This document shows, in pieces, positions 1-5,458 of a stretch of 7,485 bases of DNA; within the stretch, counting starts at the first letter, position 1; every line of letters starts with the position of its first letter. This DNA comes from Sterolibacterium sp052034445 (lineage in GTDB: Bacteria > Pseudomonadota > Gammaproteobacteria > Burkholderiales > Rhodocyclaceae): NCBI GenBank assembly GCA_052034445.1, contig JBPOIN010000171.1, positions 1 to 7,485 of the forward strand. Reading direction: 5' to 3'. The position numbers and the translations under genes were made by a program. The notes beneath the pieces are model-generated. The model was not told the origin of the DNA. It made no database searches and saw only the letters and a list, made by a program, of their open reading frames with translations.

Positions 1-881
1 GCCTGGCGATAGATATGATCCTGCACGTCGCCGGCCGCGAAGACGCCGGGCAGATGGGTGGCCGGGGCGTGACCGTGGCGCGAGCCCTGGGTGATGATGT
101 AGCCGCCGTCCATGTCGATCTGGCCGACGAACAGGTCGGTATTCGGCTTGTGGCCAATGGCGATGAACACGCCCTGTACAGCGATGTCTTCGCTGGCGCC
201 GGTCTTGACGTTCTTGAGGCGCATGCCCGTGACGCCGCTCTTGTCGCCGAGCACCTCGTCGAGCGCACTATCCCACTTGATCGTGACCTTGCCTTCCTTT
301 TCCTTCTCGAACAGCTTGTCCTGCATGATCTTTTCGGAACGCAGCTTGTCGCGGCGATGCACGAGCGTGACATGGCTGGCGATATTGGCGAGGTACAGCG
401 CTTCCTCGACGGCCGTATTGCCGCCGCCGACCACGGCGACCGGCTGGTTCTTGTAGAAGAAGCCATCGCAGGTGGCGCATGCCGATACGCCGCGCCCAGC
501 GAAGGTTTCCTCGGAGGGCAGGCCGAGATACTGGGCCGAAGCGCCGGTGGCGATGATCAGCGCATCGCAGGTATAGGTGCCGGAATCGCCGATCAGCTGC
601 ATGGGCTTCTCGTTGAGTTTGGCGGTATGGATGTGATCAAAAATGATTTCGGTATTGAAGCGCTCGGCATGCTTGAGGAAGCGCTCCATGAGCTCGGGGC
701 CCTGCACGCCATTCACGTCAGCCGGCCAGTTATCGACTTCGGTCGTGGTCATAAGCTGGCCGCCTTGCGCCAGGCCCGTAACGAGTACGGGCTGCAGATT
801 GGCGCGCGCGGCATACACGGCGGCGGTATAGCCGGCCGGGCCGGAACCGAGAATGAGCAGACGGGAGTGGCGAGTCGTCAT
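1..881 (-). CDS. trxB: Thioredoxin reductase TrxB (C-terminus cut by window edge)
   Basis: TrxB is a cytoplasmic FAD enzyme that uses NADPH to reduce thioredoxin. Read on the minus strand from an ATG at 881-879, the frame stays open for 293 codons to the window edge. The start MTTRHSRLLILGSGPAG holds the FAD-binding GxGxxG loop (residues 12-17). GGQLMTTTEVDNWP follows at 40-53. The redox-active CATC disulfide motif is at 135-138, matching the E. coli spacing. The NADPH-binding GGGNTAVEEA is at 152-161, with HRRDKLR at 175-181, and the second FAD motif AAGDVQDHIYRQ is at 282-293. The family is usually about 316-321 residues, so roughly 25 C-terminal residues lie outside the window; nothing suggests the gene is broken. 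An AGGGA-like Shine-Dalgarno sequence lies just upstream of the ATG. It is transcribed divergently from the CRP-like gene. Identification is very secure. Confidence 0.97.
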   Translation of the reverse strand, partial: MTTRHSRLLILGSGPAGYTAAVYAARANLQPVLVTGLAQGGQLMTTTEVDNWPADVNGVQGPELMERFLKHAERFNTEIIFDHIHTAKLNEKPMQLIGDSGTYTCDALIIATGASAQYLGLPSEETFAGRGVSACATCDGFFYKNQPVAVVGGGNTAVEEALYLANIASHVTLVHRRDKLRSEKIMQDKLFEKEKEGKVTIKWDSALDEVLGDKSGVTGMRLKNVKTGASEDIAVQGVFIAIGHKPNTDLFVGQIDMDGGYIITQGSRHGHAPATHLPGVFAAGDVQDHIYRQ

Positions 882-916
882 GATGGGATCCCTGCGTAAA
901 ATGAACGGTGGCGGTT

Positions 917-943
917 ATTATACTTGTCGCACCGTACGTCGAA
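917..943 (-). promoter_or_regulatory. Predicted trxB promoter
   Basis: On the minus strand a perfect TATAAT (-10) lies at 922-917, about 35 nt upstream of the trxB ATG. This would start transcription near 910 and give a leader of roughly 30 nt. The best -35 candidate is TTCGAC at 943-938, with a short 15-nt spacer, so this half is weak. On the plus strand the overlapping TATACT at 919-924 could serve as a -10 for the divergent CRP-like gene, but I see no convincing -35 for it. If both are real, the two genes use overlapping, mutually competing promoters. Confidence 0.4.
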
Positions 944-961
944 CCCGCTTCGGCGCTGCGG

Positions 962-971
962 ATTCATGAAT
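962..971. repeat. 10-bp perfect palindrome ATTCATGAAT
   Basis: ATTCATGAAT reads the same on both strands. It ends 3 bp before the larger inverted repeat at 975-993 and lies 35 bp upstream of the CRP-like gene's ATG. It could be an operator half-pair for a dimeric regulator. It is not a CRP consensus (TGTGA-N6-TCACA) or an FNR consensus (TTGAT-N4-ATCAA). One 10-bp palindrome can arise by chance, so confidence in a function is low. Confidence 0.25.
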
Positions 972-974
972 TTT

Positions 975-993
975 GGCTATCGCGCCGATAGCC
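975..993 (+). promoter_or_regulatory. Perfect 8-3-8 inverted repeat before the CRP-like gene
   Basis: GGCTATCG, a CGC spacer and CGATAGCC form an uninterrupted 8-bp dyad with a 3-nt centre. It ends 2 nt before the GGAGG Shine-Dalgarno sequence of the CRP-like gene. As DNA it is the right size for the operator of a dimeric helix-turn-helix protein, possibly self-binding. As RNA it would fold into a GC-rich hairpin next to the ribosome-binding site and could affect initiation. It is not a rho-independent terminator: no T-run follows on the plus strand, and on the minus strand only AAAATTC follows. The dyad is seen directly; either function is inference. Confidence 0.5.
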
Positions 994-995
994 GC

Positions 996-1000
996 GGAGG
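996..1000 (+). promoter_or_regulatory. Ribosome-binding site that fixes the CRP-like start
   Basis: GGAGG, a strong Shine-Dalgarno match, sits 5 nt before the ATG at 1006. The frame is also open upstream to a TTG at 973, but that TTG has no Shine-Dalgarno sequence and would turn the inverted repeat into codons. A further in-frame ATG at 1018 lies too far from this GGAGG to be preferred. The start at 1006 is therefore favoured. Confidence 0.7.
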
Positions 1001-1005
1001 ATCCG

Positions 1006-1677
1006 ATGCCACCACCGATGCCTGTATCGATCACAGCGCTGCGCACCCTGCCGATGTTCGAGGGGCTCGGCGATGAACGCCTGCAAAAAATCGCCAGCTT
1101 CGCCACGCTGCGCCAGGTGGCGCGTCAGACCACGGTGCTGCACGCCGGCGACCGCACCGACGAGATCTATCTGATTCTGAATGGCGCGCTCAAGGTGCAG
1201 ATCAGCGACCACGACGGCCGCGAGGTGATCCTCGCGCAACTCGGCCCCGGCGAAATGTTCGGCGAGATGGGCGCCATCGACGACCATCCGCGCTCGGCGA
1301 CCGTGATCAGCACCACCCCCTGCAACCTCGTGGTGCTCGGCAACCAGGAATTCAAGCGCTGTCTGGCCGAGAATCTCGACGTTTCGCTGTACATCATTCA
1401 CAGCCTCGTCAAACGCCTGCGCCTCGCCGACCGCAAGATCGAAAGCCTCGCTCTGATCGACGTATTCGGCCGCGTCGCACGCCTGCTGCTCGATATGGCC
1501 GAAACCCAGGACGGCCGCAAGGTCGTCAAGCGCCCCATCACGCGCCAGGACATCGCCAAAACTGTCGGCGCCTCGCGCGAAATGGTCAGTCGCGTGATGC
1601 GCGACCTGCAGCTGCAAGGCCTCATTGAAGAAGCCGACGGCTGGATCTGGCTGCGCGACGACCAGATCGGCGCCTGA
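1006..1677 (+). CDS. CRP/FNR-family transcriptional regulator
   Basis: This 223-aa protein has the CRP layout: an N-terminal cyclic-nucleotide-binding beta-roll (about residues 10-125), a long dimerisation helix (about 126-150) and a C-terminal winged helix-turn-helix. The phosphate-binding cassette is visible as FGEMGAIDDHPRSATV (85-100), with E87, R96 and S97 in the positions of E. coli CRP E72, R82 and S83. The recognition helix GASREMVSRVM (188-198) keeps R191, E192 and R196, equivalent to CRP R180, E181 and R185, so a TGTGA-like half-site is expected. In the dimer helix, CRP T127-S128 (adenine contacts) align with A141-D142, so cAMP may not be the ligand. The only two cysteines are far apart and there is no N-terminal FNR-type cluster, so an oxygen-sensing FNR is unlikely. 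It is divergent from trxB and probably co-transcribed with the next gene. The family is sure; the regulon and signal are unknown. Confidence 0.92.
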   Translation: MPPPMPVSITALRTLPMFEGLGDERLQKIASFATLRQVARQTTVLHAGDRTDEIYLILNGALKVQISDHDGREVILAQLGPGEMFGEMGAIDDHPRSATVISTTPCNLVVLGNQEFKRCLAENLDVSLYIIHSLVKRLRLADRKIESLALIDVFGRVARLLLDMAETQDGRKVVKRPITRQDIAKTVGASREMVSRVMRDLQLQGLIEEADGWIWLRDDQIGA

Positions 1678-1713
1678 CTGCCTCACGCCGCTCTACTCAC
1701 TTCTCACGAAAAA

Positions 1714-2115
1714 ATGACTCTCATCGACTACATCGACCAGCCGCCCGCCGCCAACGAAAGCGCCACGGCCCTGCAAGCCTTTCTCGACACGCCGGTATTC
1801 TTCAAGCGTCCGCCCGAAGAAGCCGCCCCCGACCCCGACCAGCCGCTCGACGCCGACAGCGTGATCAACTGGCCGCTCGAAGCCAAGCACATGGGTGAAG
1901 CCGCCATGCTGGTGTTCTACACCAGCGCCGATCACCCGCGCCTCGACGCCGACGAAATCGCCAGCCTGCCACTACGCGCGTGCCTGCAACTGAGCTTCGA
2001 TTTCCCCGGCGCCGACGGCGTGGCGCTGGTCAATCGCAACATGCACTGGAAAAGCTTCGCCAAGGAAAACTTCGAAACCATCCTCAGCGGCGTGCCCGGC
2101 GGCGGCTACCGCTAA
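1714..2115 (+). CDS. Uncharacterised protein, possibly SseB N-terminal-domain-like
   Basis: This is a 133-aa acidic, soluble-looking protein with no signal peptide or membrane segment. I do not recognise it securely. Its pattern resembles the SseB N-terminal domain: an opening helix leading to a strand (ALQAFLDTPVFFKRP, 19-33), an acidic Pro/Asp-rich loop (34-48), a central strand with a turn (AAMLVFYTSADHPRL, 63-77), then DGVALVNRNMHWKSFAKENF (101-120), which recalls the family's segment in which an Asn-containing strand leads into the last helix. This is inference from pattern only; a lineage-restricted DUF is equally possible. It starts 36 nt after the CRP-like stop codon, in the same codon style, so an operon is likely. 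No clear Shine-Dalgarno sequence precedes the ATG (only an A-rich stretch), so it may be weakly translated. Steady GC-rich codons and a full-length frame support a real gene. Confidence 0.75.
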   Translation: MTLIDYIDQPPAANESATALQAFLDTPVFFKRPPEEAAPDPDQPLDADSVINWPLEAKHMGEAAMLVFYTSADHPRLDADEIASLPLRACLQLSFDFPGADGVALVNRNMHWKSFAKENFETILSGVPGGGYR

Positions 2116-2389
2116 GGCAAACAGCACCAATCAAATACCATTGGAATTACCGTTTTGCGCAACACAGCCCCATAACCCTTGGGCCACCTGCATCTTTCAA
2201 ACAGATTTTCTTCGCCGCCAAATTTACAGACAGAGAACCCGTTCGCAGCAAGGCCCGACGGGATTCCAGCTCAACCCGTGATACACGATTGACATAACAA
2301 ATAGCCACCACACCACCATCATCCCCGCCCAAGCGCCGGGAATGCCCCGTCTTTCTGTGGCTGCTCGACCGATCGTCGCCTGTCACGAC

Positions 2390-2398
2390 TGATAAACT
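2390..2398 (+). promoter_or_regulatory. Candidate extended -10 promoter for ftsK
   Basis: TGATAAACT fits an extended -10 arrangement (TGn followed by TAAACT, which keeps the first T, second A, fourth A and last T of TATAAT). It would place the transcription start near 2405, giving a leader of about 40 nt. There is no good -35 at 16-18 nt upstream, which extended -10 promoters tolerate. This is tentative. Confidence 0.3.
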
Positions 2399-2432
2399 CG
2401 CGTGGTCATTCATGTCTTGACGGCGTAGTCCC

Positions 2433-2436
2433 GGAG
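2433..2436 (+). promoter_or_regulatory. Ribosome-binding site selecting the GTG start of ftsK
   Basis: GGAG lies 7 nt before the GTG at 2444. Reading from this GTG gives a soluble N-terminus followed by the first membrane segment at the normal FtsK position, so this non-ATG start is preferred. Confidence 0.65.
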
Positions 2437-2443
2437 CTAAATC

Positions 2444-4741
2444 GTGGCAAACAATACTTCTTCCCAACCCCTGCCGGAAAAAATCGTCGCGTTGCTGCAG
2501 GAGGCGCGCTGGCTGGTGCTGGGCGTGCTGGCACTGTATCTGGGCCTGATTCTGGCGGGCTTCAACCCGGCCGATCCGGGTTGGTCGCATGCCGGGCCGA
2601 CCGAGCACATCCTGAACCCGGGCGGCCGCTTCGGCGCCTGGCTGGCCGATCTGCTGTTGTATCTGTTCGGCCTGTCGGCCTGGTGGACCGTGGTGTTCCT
2701 GCTGTTTGCCGTGATCTGGGGCTATCGGCGCCTGAACGGTTTTCTGCCGACCGACCGGCGCCCGTTTCTGATCGCACTCATCGGCTTCCTGACCCTGCTG
2801 GTCAGCAGTACCGGCATCGAGGCGCTGCGCTTTTATTCGCTCAAGGCCACCCTGCCGCTGACGCCAGGCGGCATGCTGGGCTACGAAATCGGCAAACTCG
2901 CCGCGAATGCGCTGGGTTACACCGGCAGCACGCTGATCCTGCTGACGCTGTTCGCCGCCGGCTTCACGCTGTTTTCCGGCATGTCCTGGCTGCGCCTGGC
3001 CGAAGCCACCGGCGAGTTGCTCGAAAACATCGCCACCAGCACACAGGGACTCTGGCAGACCTGGCAGGATCGCCGCATCGGCCGCAACATCGCCCAGCAG
3101 CGCGAAGCCGTGATCGAGGTCGAGCGCAAGAAGGTCGAGGAAAATCCGCCGCCGCCGATCCGCATCGAACCGCAGACGCTGGAGATCCCCCGTGCGCCGA
3201 AGGTCGAGGCGCGCATCGAGAAGGAGCGCCAGGCGCCGCTGTTCTACGACACGCCAGGCGGCGCACTGCCGCCGCTGCATCTGCTCGACGAGGCAACGCA
3301 CAATCCCGACGATCTGCCGGATGTCGAAACGCTGGAATTCACCTCACGCCTGATCGAACGCAAACTGGCCGACTTCGGCATTGAGGTCAAGGTCCTGGCC
3401 GCCTATCCGGGCCCGGTCGTCACGCGTTACGAGATCGATCCGGCGGTCGGCATCAAGGGTAGCCAGATTCTGCATCTGGCCAAGGATCTGTCGCGCGCGC
3501 TGTCGCTGATCAGCATCCGCGTGATCGAGACCGTGCCGGGCAAATCCTGTATGGCGCTCGAACTGCCGAACCCGAAACGCCAGAGCGTAAGCCTGATCGA
3601 GATCATCGGCTCGAAGGCTTACCAGAATATGCATGCGCCGCTGGCCATGGCGCTCGGCAAGGACATTGGCGGCCAGCCGATGGTCGCCGATCTGGCCAAG
3701 ATGCCGCATCTGCTGGTTGCCGGCACGACGGGTTCGGGCAAGTCGGTGGGCATCAACGCCATGATTCTCTCGCTGCTCTACAAGTCCGAGCCGCGCGATG
3801 TGCGCCTGATTCTCGTCGATCCGAAAATGCTCGAACTGTCGGTCTATGAGGGCATCCCGCATCTGCTGGCGCCCGTGGTCACCGACATGAGCAAGGCTGC
3901 CAACGCGTTGAACTGGTGCGTCGGCGAAATGGAAAAACGCTACAAGCTCATGTCGGCACTCGGCGTGCGCAACCTGTCGGGCTACAACAGCAAGATCCTC
4001 GACGCGCAGAAGGCCGGCAGCCAGGTGCCGAATCCGTTCTCGATCACCCCCGAGTCACCCGAGCCGCTCGAAGTCAAACCGCATATTGTGGTGGTCATCG
4101 ACGAGCTCGCCGATCTGATGATGGTGGTCGGCAAGAAGATCGAGGAGCTCATCGCCCGCCTGGCCCAAAAGGCCCGCGCTTCGGGCATTCACCTGATTCT
4201 CGCCACGCAGCGCCCGAGCGTGAATGTGATCACGGGCCTGATCAAGGCCAACATTCCGACGCGCATCTCGTTCCAGGTCTCGTCGAAGATCGATTCGCGC
4301 ACCATTCTCGACCAGATGGGCGCCGAGGCGCTGCTGGGCCAGGGCGACATGCTGTATCTGGCGCCCGGCACGGGCTTGCCACTGCGCGTGCATGGCGCCT
4401 TTGTGTCCGACGCCGAAGTGCATCGCGTGGTTGAACACCTCAAGAAGGTCGCGCCGGCGGATTACATCGAGGGCATTCTCGACGCCCCGGCCGGCGAGGG
4501 TGGCGAGGGCGCGACCGGCCTCGAAGGCGAGGACAACGGCGAGAGCGATCCGATGTACGACCAGGCCGTCGAAGTGGTGCTCAAGACACGCCGCCCGTCG
4601 ATCTCGCTGGTGCAGCGCCATCTGCGCATCGGCTACAACCGCGCCGCGCGGCTGATCGAGCAGATGGAACGCGCCGGGCTGGTCTCGGCGATGAACGGGG
4701 CCGGCAGCCGCGAAGTACTGGTGCCGGATCGGGCTGAGTAA
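2444..4741 (+). CDS. ftsK: DNA translocase FtsK
   Basis: FtsK is an inner-membrane hexameric ATPase at the division septum. It pumps chromosome ends toward dif, drives XerCD dimer resolution and helps build the divisome. The 765-aa product has about four membrane segments (near residues 22-40, 70-92, 107-125 and 160-178), a short linker with a Pro-rich stretch (about 190-300), an alpha/beta motor and a C-terminal gamma domain. Walker A GTTGSGKS is at 427-434 and Walker B VVVIDE at 549-554. A Gly/Glu-rich linker leads into the gamma winged helix (about 702-762), whose SISLVQRHLRIGYNRAARLI is the recognition region for KOPS DNA. It is far shorter than E. coli FtsK (1329 aa) because the linker is short, as is common outside enterics. 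It starts at a GTG with GGAG 7 nt upstream. lolA follows after 78 nt. No defect is seen. Confidence 0.97.
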   Translation: MANNTSSQPLPEKIVALLQEARWLVLGVLALYLGLILAGFNPADPGWSHAGPTEHILNPGGRFGAWLADLLLYLFGLSAWWTVVFLLFAVIWGYRRLNGFLPTDRRPFLIALIGFLTLLVSSTGIEALRFYSLKATLPLTPGGMLGYEIGKLAANALGYTGSTLILLTLFAAGFTLFSGMSWLRLAEATGELLENIATSTQGLWQTWQDRRIGRNIAQQREAVIEVERKKVEENPPPPIRIEPQTLEIPRAPKVEARIEKERQAPLFYDTPGGALPPLHLLDEATHNPDDLPDVETLEFTSRLIERKLADFGIEVKVLAAYPGPVVTRYEIDPAVGIKGSQILHLAKDLSRALSLISIRVIETVPGKSCMALELPNPKRQSVSLIEIIGSKAYQNMHAPLAMALGKDIGGQPMVADLAKMPHLLVAGTTGSGKSVGINAMILSLLYKSEPRDVRLILVDPKMLELSVYEGIPHLLAPVVTDMSKAANALNWCVGEMEKRYKLMSALGVRNLSGYNSKILDAQKAGSQVPNPFSITPESPEPLEVKPHIVVVIDELADLMMVVGKKIEELIARLAQKARASGIHLILATQRPSVNVITGLIKANIPTRISFQVSSKIDSRTILDQMGAEALLGQGDMLYLAPGTGLPLRVHGAFVSDAEVHRVVEHLKKVAPADYIEGILDAPAGEGGEGATGLEGEDNGESDPMYDQAVEVVLKTRRPSISLVQRHLRIGYNRAARLIEQMERAGLVSAMNGAGSREVLVPDRAE

Positions 4742-4785
4742 CCCCCGGGACCGAGTTGGGAGCGGGCAGCGCGGGGGATTGCGCT

Positions 4786-4813
4786 TTGCGGGCTTCCGGG
4801 CTTGGGCGATAAT
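4786..4813 (+). promoter_or_regulatory. Candidate lolA promoter in the ftsK-lolA gap
   Basis: The 78-nt gap (4742-4819) contains TTGCGG (4786-4791), a 16-nt spacer and GATAAT (4808-4813, five of six bases of TATAAT). If used, transcription would begin close to the lolA ATG at 4820, giving an almost leaderless message. This would fit the lack of a clear Shine-Dalgarno sequence there. The -35 matches only three of six bases, and the gap has no T-run terminator, so readthrough from ftsK is the simpler view. Confidence 0.25.
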
Positions 4814-4819
4814 GTCGGG

Positions 4820-5455
4820 ATGCTGATACGCCCTGCCCAATCCACACTCCCGCTGCTGCTTCTGCTGACTGGTCTGCTCGCGCCGCTGGCGGCGCAGGCT
4901 TCGGGGATCGAGCAATTCAAGACCTTCATCGCCACAACGCACAGCGCGCGGGCGAATTTCAATCAGTCGGTGGCCAGCAAGTCGGGACGCAAGCCGCAGC
5001 AATCGCAGGGCACGCTGGCCTTCGCGCGCCCCGGCAAATTCCGCTGGACCTACGACAAGCCTTACTACCAGTTGCTGGTCGGCGACGGCGAGAAGCTCTG
5101 GATCCATGACAAGGACCTGAATCAGGTGACGGTCAAGAAACTCGGCCAGGCGCTAGGTTCGACGCCGGCGGCCTTGCTGGCCGGCGATGCGGCCGTGGAA
5201 AAACATTTCAAGCTCGTCGATGGCGGCAGCAGCAACGGCCTGGAGCTGGTCGAGGCCACCCCGCGTTCCGCCGACAGCACCTTTGAAAGTGTGCGCATCG
5301 GCTTCAGCGACAACCTGCCGCGCATCATGATCGTGGTGGATCATTTCGGCCAGACCACGACGCTGAACTTCAGCCAGTTCGAGCGCAATCCGCCGCTCGC
5401 CGGCAACCTGTTTCATTTCACCCCGCCCAAGGGTGCCGACGTGATTGGCGAATAA
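4820..5455 (+). CDS. lolA: Outer-membrane lipoprotein carrier protein LolA
   Basis: LolA is a periplasmic chaperone that takes lipoproteins released by the LolCDE transporter and hands them to LolB at the outer membrane. From the ATG at 4820 the product is 211 aa. It starts with a Sec signal peptide: R4, a hydrophobic core of leucines (about 10-24) and an AQA cleavage site before S28, giving a mature protein of about 184 residues, normal for the family. Family hallmarks are the segment ARANFNQSV, the core motif RPGKFRWTYDKPYYQLLVGD followed by KLWIHDKDLNQVTVK, and the C-terminal FHFTPPKGADVI. An in-frame TTG at 4802 would add six residues but gives no better signal peptide. The Shine-Dalgarno sequence is poor. 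The ATG overlaps a four-codon frame starting at 4812 (MSGC, stop at 4824-4826). It stops 3 nt before rarA, so the two are surely co-transcribed. Confidence 0.95.
   Translation: MLIRPAQSTLPLLLLLTGLLAPLAAQASGIEQFKTFIATTHSARANFNQSVASKSGRKPQQSQGTLAFARPGKFRWTYDKPYYQLLVGDGEKLWIHDKDLNQVTVKKLGQALGSTPAALLAGDAAVEKHFKLVDGGSSNGLELVEATPRSADSTFESVRIGFSDNLPRIMIVVDHFGQTTTLNFSQFERNPPLAGNLFHFTPPKGADVIGE
4831..4838 (-). other. Single KOPS-like octamer
   Basis: CCCTGCCC on the plus strand is GGGCAGGG on the minus strand, an exact match to the E. coli FtsK-orienting sequence GGGNAGGG. It lies in the signal-peptide codons of lolA. It is the only exact match I found on either strand. About one is expected by chance in GC-rich DNA of this length, and this lineage's own KOPS sequence is not known to me. 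It is recorded because the adjacent ftsK carries a gamma domain. Confidence 0.2.
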
Positions 5456-5458
5456 GCC

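Larger units (their letters stand above)
2116..2443. other. 328-bp spacer before ftsK
   Basis: The first two thirds (to about 2300) are clearly richer in A/T than the flanking genes. It contains an 8-bp palindrome TTGCGCAA (2155-2162), a short CGTG-ATA-CACG dyad near 2277-2287, and an exact TTGACA at 2289-2294 with no matching -10 at 16-18 nt. The minus strand has an open frame of 88 codons (2413-2147) with no clear Shine-Dalgarno sequence and no recognised domain; I do not call it a gene. I see no rho-independent terminator behind the SseB-like gene, no tRNA-like fold and no tandem repeat. The spacer probably holds the ftsK promoter and the 3' end of the upstream transcript. Confidence 0.6.

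Noticed and set aside
15..899. Long plus-strand open frame (294 codons) over trxB
   Set aside because: It is antisense to a clear TrxB frame that carries the CATC and FAD/NADPH motifs. GC-rich codon bias keeps the opposite strand open, and the translation resembles no family.
973..1005. TTG start giving the CRP-like protein 11 extra residues
   Set aside because: There is no Shine-Dalgarno sequence for the TTG, while GGAGG stands 5 nt before the ATG at 1006. The extension would consist largely of the inverted repeat.
2230..2290. tRNA-like stretch on the minus strand of the spacer
   Set aside because: GGTTGAGCTGGAATCCC vaguely recalls a T-arm, but the GGTTCGA loop, the acceptor pairing and the CCA end are missing.
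2289..2317. TTGACA as the -35 of an ftsK promoter
   Set aside because: The hexamer is perfect, but the bases 16-18 nt downstream (around 2311-2318) are ACC-rich and look nothing like a -10.
2720..2732. Second copy of the dyad arm (GGCTATCGGCGC) inside ftsK
   Set aside because: It matches the minus-strand version of the 975-993 repeat for 12 bases but lacks the second arm and encodes ordinary FtsK residues (GYRRL), so it is probably chance.
2147..3301. 384-codon minus-strand frame from the spacer into ftsK
   Set aside because: It is Gln/Arg-rich translation typical of antisense shadow in GC-rich DNA and overlaps the certain FtsK membrane region. Only its last 88 codons lie in the spacer and are discussed there.
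4742..4800. GCGC-containing hairpin as a terminator after ftsK
   Set aside because: The best stem is about 4 bp with mismatches and there is no following T-run, so readthrough into lolA is more likely.
4055..5107. 350-codon minus-strand frame over the ftsK 3' end and lolA
   Set aside because: It is a shadow of two well-supported genes and shows no recognisable motif.
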